A stretch of DNA of 64,000 nucleotides, from contig JAGPCY010000028.1 of the NCBI GenBank assembly GCA_018057825.1, positions 58,142 to 122,141 of the forward strand, read 5' to 3'. The position numbers were made by a program, and so were the translations under genes. Positions 48,939 through 58,783 of this stretch are shown one piece after another. Source of the stretch: Kofleriaceae bacterium. Lineage in GTDB: Bacteria; Myxococcota_A; Polyangia; Haliangiales; Haliangiaceae. The notes under the pieces were generated by a model. The model did no database searches. It was not told the origin of the DNA and was given only the letters and a program-made list of their open reading frames with translations. The first letter of the stretch is position 1, and each line of letters starts with the position of its first letter.

Positions 48939-49981
48939 GAGGTCGCCGAGGCGCGCCGCGCCGACAGGTCGGCCAGGCCGCGCGCGATGTGCCCGCACAG
49001 ATCGCCGGCCACCGCCTTGCTCGCGACCTTGATCGCGTTGGCGACCGCGCGCGAGTTTGAGCGACCGTGGGCCTTGATGAACGGGTGATCGAGGCCGAGG
49101 AGCGGCGCGCCGCCGTACTGCTGCCAGTCGGTGACGGTCTTCAGCTGCGCCAGCGCGCTCGACAGGGCCATGAGCCCGATCCGCCAGGCCAGCTTCTCCT
49201 TGTGGGCGTAGCGCGCCAGCCGGACCACGGTCTCGGACACGCCCTCGAGCATCTTCAGGACCACGTTGCCGACGAAGCCGTTGCACACGATCACGTCGGC
49301 GACCCCGCGCGGGATGTCGAGCCCCTCGACGTTGCCGATGAAGTTGAGCTCGGTGGCCGACAGCAGGATCTGATGCGCCTCGACCACCGCGGCCGGTCCC
49401 TTGGCGGCCTCGGTGCCGTTGGACAGGAGCGCGACCCGCGGGCGCCGGTTGCGCGACACGAGCTGGGCGTAGGCCGCGCCCATGATCGCGAAGGTCACCA
49501 GATCCTCGGCCGAGGCGTCGATGGTCGCGCCGACGTCGAGGATGAGCGAGAACGGATCGTTCTTCTCGCCGCGGCGCAGCTCGGTCGGATAGACCGAGGC
49601 CAGGGCGGCGCGCCGGACCCCGGGGATGAGCTGCCAGGCGCGGGCGCAGGCCAGGACGCTGGCGCCGGTGTTGCCGGCCGAGACCAGGGCGTCGCCTTCG
49701 CCGGCGGCGACCAGGCCCGCGGCCACGACGATCGAGGCGTCGGGCTTGGCGGCCAGGGCCTCGCCGGGCTTGTCGTCCATGTCGACGACCTGGGTCGCGT
49801 GGTGGACGCGGACCCGCGCGCCGTCGTGGCGGAGGCGCGGCAAGGTCGCGCCGATGATCTCGGCGTCGCCGACCAGGATCAGCTCGGTGTCGGGCAAGGA
49901 CAGCGAGGCCTCGGCGGCGCCGGCCACGATCTGTTCGGGGGCGTGATCTCCACCCATGGCGTCGACGACGATCCGCTGCAT
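48935..49981 (-). CDS. plsX: Phosphate acyltransferase PlsX
   Basis: A 348-residue PlsX: VVDAMGGDHAPEQIVAGA at the start, VSAGNTGASVLACARA, LILDVGATIDASAEDL, LLSNGTEAAKG, FIGNVEGLDIPRGVADVIVCNGFVGNVVLK, and GGAPLLGLDHPFIKAHGRSNSRAVANAI. PlsX makes acyl-phosphate from acyl-ACP, the first step in phospholipid synthesis through PlsY. It usually sits near fabH and rpmF, which are not present here; instead it is coupled to an APP1-like phosphatase. Confidence 0.95.
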   Translation of the reverse strand: MQRIVVDAMGGDHAPEQIVAGAAEASLSLPDTELILVGDAEIIGATLPRLRHDGARVRVHHATQVVDMDDKPGEALAAKPDASIVVAAGLVAAGEGDALVSAGNTGASVLACARAWQLIPGVRRAALASVYPTELRRGEKNDPFSLILDVGATIDASAEDLVTFAIMGAAYAQLVSRNRRPRVALLSNGTEAAKGPAAVVEAHQILLSATELNFIGNVEGLDIPRGVADVIVCNGFVGNVVLKMLEGVSETVVRLARYAHKEKLAWRIGLMALSSALAQLKTVTDWQQYGGAPLLGLDHPFIKAHGRSNSRAVANAIKVASKAVAGDLCGHIARGLADLSARRASATS

Positions 49982-50043
49982 CGGCGGCCTGATGATGGCA
50001 CGGGCGCCGCGCGGTGGGCCACTTTGGGCGGTAAGGTCGCGCG

Positions 50044-50670
50044 GTGATCTGGCGTCCGACAGCCTGGACCGACCCGCGGTTCGCGGCCTACGCGCCGGTC
50101 CTGGCTGCGCTGGCCGAGCTGCCGCGCTGGCCGACGGTGGCCGAGCTCGATCGGGCCCTGGCGCCGTGGCTCGGCGGTGGGCCGCGGCCGGTGCACCTCG
50201 TCGAACAGACCCCGGCGACCGGGATCTACGAGCTGTGGGTGGCCGACCGGGCGGAGGTGCCGACCCGCCCCGACAACGCCCACGACCTGTGGAACGCGGT
50301 GGTGTGGGCGACCTTCCCCTGCGCCAAGTGGGCGCTGGCCGACCGCCTGGGCGCGCTGCAGCGAGCCCGGGTCGGCGCGGCGGGGGGCCTGCCGGGCACC
50401 CGGACGCCCGACCACGATCGGCTGGCCCTCGTCGACGAAGGCGGCCTGGTCGAGGTCGGCCCGCGCGCCGTCGTGTTCGGCCACGCGATCCTCGAGCACG
50501 CCGCCCGCGGAGCCCTGGAGGTGCGGGCCGCCGCGGTGACGTTGCCCGAGGTGCCCTGGACCGCGGCGGCGGTCGACGTGGCCCTGGCCGACGCGATCGC
50601 CGCGGGTCGGCTCGGCGGTGGACCGGGGGTCGCGATCGAGCCGCGGCGCTTGGTCGGGTTCGCCGGGTAG
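50044..50670 (+). CDS. DUF3025 family protein
   Basis: A 208-residue protein starting at GTG 50044. The family hallmark is near the centre: RPDNAHDLWNAVVWATFPCAKWALADR, followed by RTPDHDRLALVDEGGLVEV and VVFGHAILEHAARG. DUF3025 proteins are common in proteobacteria and have no known function. The gene is divergent from plsX with 62 bp between the starts and converges on the ricT gene with 20 bp between the stops. Confidence 0.85.
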   Translation: MIWRPTAWTDPRFAAYAPVLAALAELPRWPTVAELDRALAPWLGGGPRPVHLVEQTPATGIYELWVADRAEVPTRPDNAHDLWNAVVWATFPCAKWALADRLGALQRARVGAAGGLPGTRTPDHDRLALVDEGGLVEVGPRAVVFGHAILEHAARGALEVRAAAVTLPEVPWTAAAVDVALADAIAAGRLGGGPGVAIEPRRLVGFAG

Positions 50671-50690
50671 CAGGGCCCGGGTCGCCGCCG

Positions 50691-52337
50691 TCAGCCCTGC
50701 GGCAGGTCCGGCGGCAGCTCGTCGCCGCGGTCGTCGTCGGCGTCGTCGGGCTCGGGCTCGGGACCCGCGGCGCCGCCGGCCGGCCGGCCGCTCGGGAACA
50801 GCGGCTTCACCTCGGCCGCCGGCAGCACCTGCGATTCTCCGGGACCGAACGCGACGCGGACCCGCTGACGGATCACGTCGACCTCGACCACGCGCCCTTC
50901 GCCGGTGGCGGTGACCACCCGCTTGCCGAGCTTGGGCAGGCCTTTGCGCAGCTCGGCGTAGGTGGCCTGCTCGTAGACCAGGCAGCACTTGAGCCGGCCG
51001 CACTGGCCCGACACCTTGGTCGGCGACAGGACCATGCCCTGATCCTTCGCCATCTTGATCGACACCGGGACGAACTCCGGGAGCCAGGTCGTGCAGCACA
51101 GCTCCTGCCCGCACGAGCCGATGCCGCCGAGCTGCTTGGCCTCGTCGCGGGCCCCGACCTGCCGCAACTCCAGGCGCGCGCCGGTCGCGGTGGCGAGGTC
51201 TCGGGCCAGCTCGCGCAGCTCGACGCGCTCATCGCTGGTGAAGTACAGGTGGCCCTTGCCGCCACGACCGCCCGGGCCGGGCGGCTGGCTGAACTCGACG
51301 CGAAAGACCTTGATCGGCAGACGCAGGGCCGCCGCGCGATCCTTGGCCAGGCGCAAGAGCGCGCGCTCGCCGCGATCGCCGACGCTGGGCGGGGGCTCGG
51401 TCGGGCGCAGCACGCGCCGCGACGGGCGCTCGCGGACGGCGCGCCGCTCGACCGCGGTGGCCACGATCGCGGTCCGGGTCGAGCGCTCGCCCTCGACGAG
51501 GACGGCTTGCCCCGGTGCGTAACGGCCGTCGCCGGCGTCGCACCAGTAGATCTTGCCGCCGGTGGCGAGTCGGACCCCGACGACGTCGACCAGGAGATCG
51601 CCCAGGCGCTCCGCGCCGAGGCCGGCGAGGTCTGCGGTCGAGGGGTCGACGTCGTCCCACGGGTCGGGCGGCAGATCGGCGGCGAGTTCGATCGGCCCCG
51701 CCGGGGCATCGTCGTCGGGCGGGGCCGGGGCTGCGGCCGCCCGCGCCGCCGGCGCGTCGTCGGCCTCGTCGTCCCAGCCGGCGTCGACCTCGCTGACCGC
51801 GGGCGGCGCGGCGTCGCCCGCACGGCCGCGCTCGGGTCGCTCGCCGCGCTCGGGTCGGGGACCGCGCTCGGGTCGGGGACCGCGCTCGGGTCGCTCGGGA
51901 CCGCGCTCGGGCCGCTCGGGGCCGCGGTCGGGACGATCCGTGCGCTCGCCGCGCTCGGGACGAGGACCGCGCTCGGGACGAGGACCGCGCTCGGGACGAG
52001 GACCGCGCTCGGGACGAGGACCGCGCTCGCCCGGCGGCTTGCCGTCGGGGCGCGCTCGCTCGGCGCGCGCCGTCTCGGGGCGCGGCTCGCGCGGCCGCTG
52101 TCCCCGCGTCGCGTCGGGGCGGGGTTCGCGCGGGCGCGCCGCCGGCGCACCGTCGGCGCGGGCCTCGCGTGGACGCTCGGTCGCGCCGGGCGGACCGCCA
52201 GGATCGCTCGAGCCGCCCGGATCACCCGGACCGCCGGCGGGCCCGGCCGTCGCGGCGCCGCCGCTGTCGTCGCGCGGGCCGCCGCGGCGGCGTCGCCGGC
52301 GTCGACCCTCGGCCGGTGGAGCGGCGTCGTCGGTCAT
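50691..52337 (-). CDS. PSP1/RicT family protein with RPERG-rich extension
   Basis: A 548-residue protein from ATG 52337, overlapping the holB stop by ATGA. The C-terminal 280 residues are a PSP1 domain with its Cys set: GSCGQELCC...GQCGRLKCCLVYEQ. In B. subtilis the homologue YaaT (RicT) is part of an Fe-S-containing complex that stimulates RNase Y and sporulation, and its gene is next to holB, as here. The N-terminal 240 residues are disordered: a basic start ([10 protein letters not shown]), then many RPERG/RPEPRP units and an Asp/Ala stretch. Well-known RicT proteins lack this extension. The last 40 residues are acidic. Confidence 0.85.
   Translation of the reverse strand: MTDDAAPPAEGRRRRRRRGGPRDDSGGAATAGPAGGPGDPGGSSDPGGPPGATERPREARADGAPAARPREPRPDATRGQRPREPRPETARAERARPDGKPPGERGPRPERGPRPERGPRPERGPRPERGERTDRPDRGPERPERGPERPERGPRPERGPRPERGERPERGRAGDAAPPAVSEVDAGWDDEADDAPAARAAAAPAPPDDDAPAGPIELAADLPPDPWDDVDPSTADLAGLGAERLGDLLVDVVGVRLATGGKIYWCDAGDGRYAPGQAVLVEGERSTRTAIVATAVERRAVRERPSRRVLRPTEPPPSVGDRGERALLRLAKDRAAALRLPIKVFRVEFSQPPGPGGRGGKGHLYFTSDERVELRELARDLATATGARLELRQVGARDEAKQLGGIGSCGQELCCTTWLPEFVPVSIKMAKDQGMVLSPTKVSGQCGRLKCCLVYEQATYAELRKGLPKLGKRVVTATGEGRVVEVDVIRQRVRVAFGPGESQVLPAAEVKPLFPSGRPAGGAAGPEPEPDDADDDRGDELPPDLPQG
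51829..52031 (-). repeat. 18-bp tandem repeats coding RPERGP units
   Basis: Imperfect 18-base units (plus strand CGCTCGGGTCGGGGACCG and CGCTCGGGACGAGGACCG versions) in two homogeneous blocks, coding the RPERG region of the PSP1 protein. Each block has its own codon variant, so the blocks expanded separately. Confidence 0.85.
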
Positions 52338-53179
52338 GCGACCTCCCGCGCCAGCCGGTGGACGATGGCCTCGATCGACACCCCGGGGTTGCCGTTGTGG
52401 AGCGCGAGAGCCCCGTGGGCCCCGACCAGGAGCTGGGCGCGGGCGGCGGTGCGCCGGGCCCGGGTCAGCTCGCCGGCGCGGACCGCGGCGACCGCGCGTC
52501 CCCCCAGCTCGATGGCGGCCAGCTCGACCACCTGATCGGCGTCGAGCTTGTCCTCGCTCACCCGCTGCGCGACCCGGATCGCCGCACCCGGGCCGGCGTC
52601 GAGGGCGTCGCACAGCGCCTCGGCCACCGCCGCCACCGCCTCATCGCCGGTCGCGCGGCGGGCGGCGACGTCGAGGGCGGCCAGGCTGATCCGCTGGCAG
52701 CGGCTGCGGATCGTCGGCAAGAGCTGATCGGGCGCCGCCGTCATCAGCACGAAGCGGGTGCGCGCCGGAGGTTCCTCGAGCGTCTTCAGCAGGGCGTTGG
52801 CGGCCGCCGGGGGCAGGGCGGTGGCCTCGTCGATCAGGAACAGCCGCTCGCGGGCCTCGTGGGGCGGCAGGCCGACCGCGGCGACGACCTGCGTGCGCAC
52901 CGTCTCGATCGGGATGATCTGCGCCGCGCCCTCGCGCGCCAGCGTGATCACGTCGGGGTGGATGCCAGCGGCGATCCGCTCGCAGGTCGCGCACGCGCCA
53001 CAGCCCTCGCCGGGCGCGCGCTCGCAGTTGAGGGCCGAGGCCACGGCCAGGGCCAGGGCCCGCTTGCCGCTGCCCGCTGGCCCGGTGAGGAGGAGCGCGT
53101 GGTGCAGCCGATCGCGGGCCAGCGCGCCGCGGAGGATCGCGACGGCGCGCGGCTGATGGGGCAGATCGGCGAAGCTCAC
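52334..53179 (-). CDS. holB: DNA polymerase III delta' subunit
   Basis: A 281-residue protein starting at GTG 53179 (SFADLPHQPRAVAIL); an in-frame GTG at 53188 is the alternative. It has GPAGSGKRALALAVASAL (P-loop), the zinc module CERAPGEGCGACATC, DVITLAREG, IPIETVR, LFLIDEATALPPAAANALLKTLEEPP (Walker B), and MTAAPDQLLPTIRSRCQRI (sensor 1 and the SRC motif). Delta' is part of the clamp loader that opens beta on DNA. The gene order holB-ricT is the same as in Firmicutes. The start is divergent from an aminotransferase gene, 117 bp apart. Confidence 0.9.
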   Translation of the reverse strand: MSFADLPHQPRAVAILRGALARDRLHHALLLTGPAGSGKRALALAVASALNCERAPGEGCGACATCERIAAGIHPDVITLAREGAAQIIPIETVRTQVVAAVGLPPHEARERLFLIDEATALPPAAANALLKTLEEPPARTRFVLMTAAPDQLLPTIRSRCQRISLAALDVAARRATGDEAVAAVAEALCDALDAGPGAAIRVAQRVSEDKLDADQVVELAAIELGGRAVAAVRAGELTRARRTAARAQLLVGAHGALALHNGNPGVSIEAIVHRLAREVA

Positions 53180-53296
53180 CGGCGCCACGCTACCAAAACC
53201 CGCGGGCCAGCGCGCGCCGCCGCCGACGAATCCGGTTCGTGCGATCGCCGGCGCCGCGGCGTTGTTCGCCGCCTCGGGTTTGCGTAGGTTCCGGCA

Positions 53297-54598
<1,302 letters not shown>

Positions 54599-54660
54599 TT
54601 GAATCGCCGGCCCAGCCCCGACGTCTCTGATAGACTCCTGCCGACTCGCGAAAGGCCTCC

Positions 54661-55533
54661 ATGCGTACCCGTTGGCTCGCCACCGTCCTCACCCTGTCTT
54701 TTGGACTCGCTCTCGGCACCGGCGGCGACGCTTGGGCCAAGGGCAAGCGCAAGAAGCCGGTGCCGGCCAAGAAGGCGCCGGCCGAGAAGGTCCCGCCGCC
54801 GACCGCCGAGCAGAAGAAGGCGCTCGGCGAGCTCATGGGCGCCTACAAGTTCGGCATGGACAAGGACGAGATCATCGGCGTCCTGACCAAGCAGATCGAC
54901 GAGCGCTACGCCGAGCAGATCGCCGGCACGAGCGACGTCTTGACCCAGGACAAGCTGCGCAAGGAGAAGGGCAAGGACATCTCGCGCATCAAGCAGTCCT
55001 ACCTCGAGTTCAAGGGCAAGAAGTCGGGCTGGGACGTGTCGCTCATCGACACCGAGTTCGCCCACAACACCGGTGAGGCGGTGCTCGTCCACTGGGAGAA
55101 CGCCGGTGGCAAGAACCAGCGGCGGTTCTTCTTCTTCTACGACGGCAAGCTGTGGAAGATGCTGGTCGCGGTCGACACCAAGGCGCTCCCCGACGACCAG
55201 CGCAACTTCAAGTTCTTCCGCGAGCTCATGGAGGCCCGCTACGGCAAGGCCCGCACGGTCGATGGCCGCGCGGTCTGGACCGTCACCGAGCCCGCCCTCG
55301 AGGTCCACGCCATCGACAAGATGGCGTTCTACGGGACCTTCGCGCTCCTGGCCCAGGATCCCAACCTGGTGCCGCAGGTGATGGCGACCCGCAAGGCCAA
55401 CGCCCCCGAGACCAAGAAGCCGGACGCGATCATCGAGGTCATCCGCGAGAAGGGCAACGACTCGGACAAGGTCAACCTCGACGAGAACTCGGACGCCGTC
55501 GACGCGATCATCAACGGCGGCAAGGGCAAGTAG
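54661..55533 (+). CDS. Exported protein of unknown function
   Basis: A 290-residue protein with a signal peptide (MRTRWLATVLTLSFGLALGTGGDAWA), then a Lys/Ala/Pro-rich linker. The mature part is charged and helical, with EQKKALGELMGAYKFGMDKDEIIGVL, KQSYLEFKGKKSGWDVSLIDTEFAHNTGEAVLVHWE, and RRFFFFYDGKLWKMLVAVDT. There are no Cys and no motif I recognise. Its mix of basic linker and soluble domain suggests a periplasmic protein. The 83-bp gap downstream, before the convergent gene, is GGCGGC-rich with no clear hairpin. Confidence 0.75.
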   Translation: MRTRWLATVLTLSFGLALGTGGDAWAKGKRKKPVPAKKAPAEKVPPPTAEQKKALGELMGAYKFGMDKDEIIGVLTKQIDERYAEQIAGTSDVLTQDKLRKEKGKDISRIKQSYLEFKGKKSGWDVSLIDTEFAHNTGEAVLVHWENAGGKNQRRFFFFYDGKLWKMLVAVDTKALPDDQRNFKFFRELMEARYGKARTVDGRAVWTVTEPALEVHAIDKMAFYGTFALLAQDPNLVPQVMATRKANAPETKKPDAIIEVIREKGNDSDKVNLDENSDAVDAIINGGKGK

Positions 55534-55616
55534 CGCGGGCGGCGGCGGGCCGGGCGGCGAGGGCGGCGAGGGCGGCGGGCAGACGAGGGCGGCGCGATCG
55601 CGATCCGCGGATGGTC

Positions 55617-58244
55617 TCAGCGGGTGGCCCGCGCCCAGGCGTCGGCGTCGTCGAAGATCCGGAGGCCGCCATCGGCGTCCTCGTAGAGGCGCACCGGCTC
55701 GGTGCCCCGGCCGGCGCTGAGCGAGACGTAGAGGAGCGCCCCTAGCCGCCGCCACATCGCCGTGATCATGCGCTCGCCGGCCTTGTCGGTGAGGTAGCCG
55801 CCGGCCAGGGCGCCCAGGTTGATCGCGGCCGCACCGCTGGCGTCCGGGGCCATCGGGGCGCAGACCCAGGTCTCGTTGCGGAACGCGAAGTCGGGCATGG
55901 GATGCTCAGCGACCGCGCGCACCGCGTTGCCGGCGGCGTCGCGCTTGATGATGTAGTGGGTGTCGCCGGCCGGTCCCCCCATCGTCCGGTAGCGCAGGCG
56001 GTAGCGGGTGTAGCTGACCGGCTGCCCTTCCTCGACCCGTTCGCGCTCGGAGACCCGATCGAGGCGGACGAAGTTGACCGGGTAGTTCCACACCGCCAGG
56101 CCCGAGGAGGTGTCGAACACCAGCGGCAGGCCCATGTTCTTGGTGACGAAGTCGTGGAGGTCGATCACCGAGTCGTAGACCGTCTCCTGCCGGAGCCGCA
56201 GGGCCCGCACCGGCCCGGGCGCGCTGCGCGACAGCTCGACTCGGCGCGCGCCGGTCACCTCGGCCTGGACCTGATAGTAGGTCTGAGTCTTGGGGTTGTA
56301 CCAATGCTCGGCCACGCGGCCTCCGCTGGCCGTGACGGCGACGATCTCGTCGGCCAGCTTGTGGTAGCCGTCGATCGTGGGATCGAGGGTCACCGCGGTC
56401 TGGGCCTCGACCCGCCCGCCGTCGGCGCCGAAGGTCACGAACCGGGTCCGCAGGCTGACCTTGCGCCCCAAGGCCTCGACGGTGATCTCGTCGTCGTCGG
56501 AGACCTCGGCGGCGATCCAGTCGGGGTTGGGCGCGAACCCGCCCTCGTCGTCGGGCAGGTCGCGGCGGAACCGGGCCGCCGGATCGGGGTAGCGCTCGGC
56601 CGGGTTGGAGCGATGCCACATCGCCGTCACCTCGGCCTCGATCCGGATCCGGCGAGCGCCTGGCTGACTCGGCTCGACGAGGATCCAGTGGCCGCCGTCG
56701 TTGCGGCTGCCGACGAACTTGGTGACCTCGACCTCGGTGGGGCGGAACCGGTACGGGCCGCGGACCGCGTAGCCGTCCTCGTGATCCGAGGTCAGCGCGC
56801 CGGCCACGTCCCACAGGTCCTCGGCGCTGTAGTGCTGGAGCCGCCGCTCGGGCGGGAGCCGCGGATCCGCCCGGTACAGCTCGACCGGGCGGCGCGGATC
56901 GATCGCCATGGCGTTGAGCGGCGCCTCGTTGTGGCAGTGGCCCCACCACGAGATGTCGATCGCCCCGAGGGCGATCTGGCCGTCGCGGTTCCAGTCGAAG
57001 GGCACGCCGGCGCGCGCCGGCTCGCCGGGCGCCAGGGGCCGGAGGCCGAGCTGCTCGGCGGCCACCGGCCGCGCCGTGACCGCGCTGGCGTCGGCGACCG
57101 CGACCCGGGGATGGACGTCGAGGTACAGGGCGTCGCCGTCGCGGTACGCGGCGCGGCCGTCGGCGGTCGTGAGGACCTCGTAGCGCGGCTGGGTCGGCAG
57201 GCTGCCCTTGGCCAAGGACACCCGCGGCCCGGGCTGGTCGGCGTAGGGCTGGCGCAGGCACAGCGCCATGCCGGTCGACCGCTCGAGGTCCTTCTCGTCG
57301 ACGTCACGGCGCAGCGTCGTGACGGTCTTGCGGGTCCAGATCTCGTCGAGCCGGTTGCGGAGCTGTTGCGCCTCGGCGGTCCCGGGCGCGGTCTGGGCCA
57401 GGCACTTCTCGAGGGCGCCGCGGAAGTTCTTCCAGTACGGCCAGTAGTTCTCGTGAGAGCCGACCTCCATCGGGTAGTCGCGGTCGCACAGGAGGCCCTC
57501 CTTCGCCCGGGCCAGGAGCGCGGGCAGACGGGCGCGGACCTCGGCCGACAGGCGGGCCCCCGCCAGGGCCGCCGCGGCGGCGTCGAACCACGCGCGGCGA
57601 CGTTGGTCCTCGATGCCCCAGCGGGCGTTGCCGCGCAGGGTCGGCTGGTCGACGGCGTCGAGGTACGGCCGGGCGCCGGCGATCGCGGCGTCGAGGGCGC
57701 GGCCGACCGCGGCCAGGTCGCGCGAGGCCGCGAGGGCGGCTCGCGCCGGTCCCAGGTCGGGGGGCGGCGCCGCATCGGTCCAGGTCGGCAGGGTGAAGAC
57801 CACCGCCGGCACCGACTGGCGATCGACGGTGACCGCGAACCGGACGGTGGCGCCGGGGGTCGTGACCGTCCAGGTCGCCGGGTCGGGCAGGGGCCGACCG
57901 CCGAGCGGGGGCGCCGTCGGCGCCGGGATCGGCGCGGCCACGGTCGGTCGCGCGTTGGGCAGGCGGTCGAAGATCGGCTCGATCGCGAAGCGGGCTGCCA
58001 GGGCCTGGGCCGCGTCCCAGGCCTGGGCGTCGAGGTGGACGTCGGCCAGGCCGACGCCGCGCGCGCGCAGGATCTTGCTGGCCTCGAGGTAGTCGGCCGG
58101 ACGCAGGAGCGCGCGCAGCTCGCCGGCGGTGAAGCCGCGTTCGGCGGCGTAGTCGCACAGCGCGCGGTAGGACGCGGCCGTGACCGCGCCGCCAGACTCG
58201 GCGAGCAGCGCGACGAAGCGCGTGCGGACACCATAGGTGCTCAT
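55617..58244 (-). CDS. Transglutaminase-elicitor-like protein
   Basis: An 875-residue protein from ATG 58244, with GGGGGGATCC upstream. The first 400 residues are helical with no recognised domain. IDISWWGHCHNEAPLNAM places C437 in a context like the active-site Cys of the Phytophthora GP42 transglutaminase family (WxGxCHxWAPAA type). GGHWILVEP (His 519) is a possible catalytic His. LVFDTSSGLAVWNYPVNFVRLD (VWN at 718-720) resembles the Pep-13 motif VWNQPVRGFKVY of those enzymes. Such enzymes crosslink Gln and Lys. No signal peptide or lipobox is present, so it may be cytoplasmic or exported by another route. The gene is divergent from a double-glycine-leader peptide gene. The family call rests on motifs, not on a search. 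Confidence 0.6.
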   Translation of the reverse strand: MSTYGVRTRFVALLAESGGAVTAASYRALCDYAAERGFTAGELRALLRPADYLEASKILRARGVGLADVHLDAQAWDAAQALAARFAIEPIFDRLPNARPTVAAPIPAPTAPPLGGRPLPDPATWTVTTPGATVRFAVTVDRQSVPAVVFTLPTWTDAAPPPDLGPARAALAASRDLAAVGRALDAAIAGARPYLDAVDQPTLRGNARWGIEDQRRRAWFDAAAAALAGARLSAEVRARLPALLARAKEGLLCDRDYPMEVGSHENYWPYWKNFRGALEKCLAQTAPGTAEAQQLRNRLDEIWTRKTVTTLRRDVDEKDLERSTGMALCLRQPYADQPGPRVSLAKGSLPTQPRYEVLTTADGRAAYRDGDALYLDVHPRVAVADASAVTARPVAAEQLGLRPLAPGEPARAGVPFDWNRDGQIALGAIDISWWGHCHNEAPLNAMAIDPRRPVELYRADPRLPPERRLQHYSAEDLWDVAGALTSDHEDGYAVRGPYRFRPTEVEVTKFVGSRNDGGHWILVEPSQPGARRIRIEAEVTAMWHRSNPAERYPDPAARFRRDLPDDEGGFAPNPDWIAAEVSDDDEITVEALGRKVSLRTRFVTFGADGGRVEAQTAVTLDPTIDGYHKLADEIVAVTASGGRVAEHWYNPKTQTYYQVQAEVTGARRVELSRSAPGPVRALRLRQETVYDSVIDLHDFVTKNMGLPLVFDTSSGLAVWNYPVNFVRLDRVSERERVEEGQPVSYTRYRLRYRTMGGPAGDTHYIIKRDAAGNAVRAVAEHPMPDFAFRNETWVCAPMAPDASGAAAINLGALAGGYLTDKAGERMITAMWRRLGALLYVSLSAGRGTEPVRLYEDADGGLRIFDDADAWARATR

Positions 58245-58522
58245 CGGGATCCCCCCGGGCCGTTGGGGCCCTGGCGTGAGGATAGCCCGCGCCTCGTTCG
58301 CGCGGTGACCGGACCGCGTTCTGTGATCGGCTGGCGTTGGTCTCGTCGCCGAGGTCCACGCTCCGCGGTCGTCGACCGCGGGTAGCAGCCGCGCGGCCGC
58401 CGCGGCCCCAGCCGACGGCGCGACGGGGCCTCGCCGGTGGCACGCGCGCTGCAAACCCGACGGTGGCAACCCGACGGGGGGCAACCCGCGCCCCGCCCCC
58501 ATCCCCCGCCTCAGGAGCCCCC

Positions 58523-58759
58523 ATGTCGACCCCGACCGAGATCCGCCCCCTCGAGCCCATCGCCGCCGACCAGCTCGACGCCGCCACCGGTGGCGCCTTC
58601 AACTGGGGCTCCCTGGCGCAGTCCGTCCTCGGCAACGTGGCCGGGCAGGTCGGTGGGCCGGCGGGCAACATCCTGGGCATGTTCACCGGCATGCTCGGCA
58701 AGCTGGGCGGTGGTGGGGCCCCGACCGGCGGCGCGGCGCCGACCGGCGAGCCCGGCTGA
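58523..58759 (+). CDS. Small peptide with double-glycine leader (bacteriocin/RiPP-like)
   Basis: A 78-residue product from ATG 58523, with CAGGAG eight bases upstream. The N-terminal 24 residues, STPTEIRPLEPIAADQLDAA plus TGG, match a double-glycine leader: acidic, with Leu at -12 or so and a GG at the expected cut point. The remaining 54 residues are Gly/Ala-rich with hydrophobic patches (AFNWGSLAQSVLGNVAGQVG, NILGMFTGMLGKLGG) and no Cys, ending in a Pro/Thr/Gly tail. This is the look of a class II-type bacteriocin or secreted peptide. No C39 peptidase transporter is in the window. The gene is short but has a good ribosome site. Confidence 0.6.
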   Translation: MSTPTEIRPLEPIAADQLDAATGGAFNWGSLAQSVLGNVAGQVGGPAGNILGMFTGMLGKLGGGGAPTGGAAPTGEPG

Positions 58760-58783
58760 CCTCGGGTGACCTATGATGGGCGG

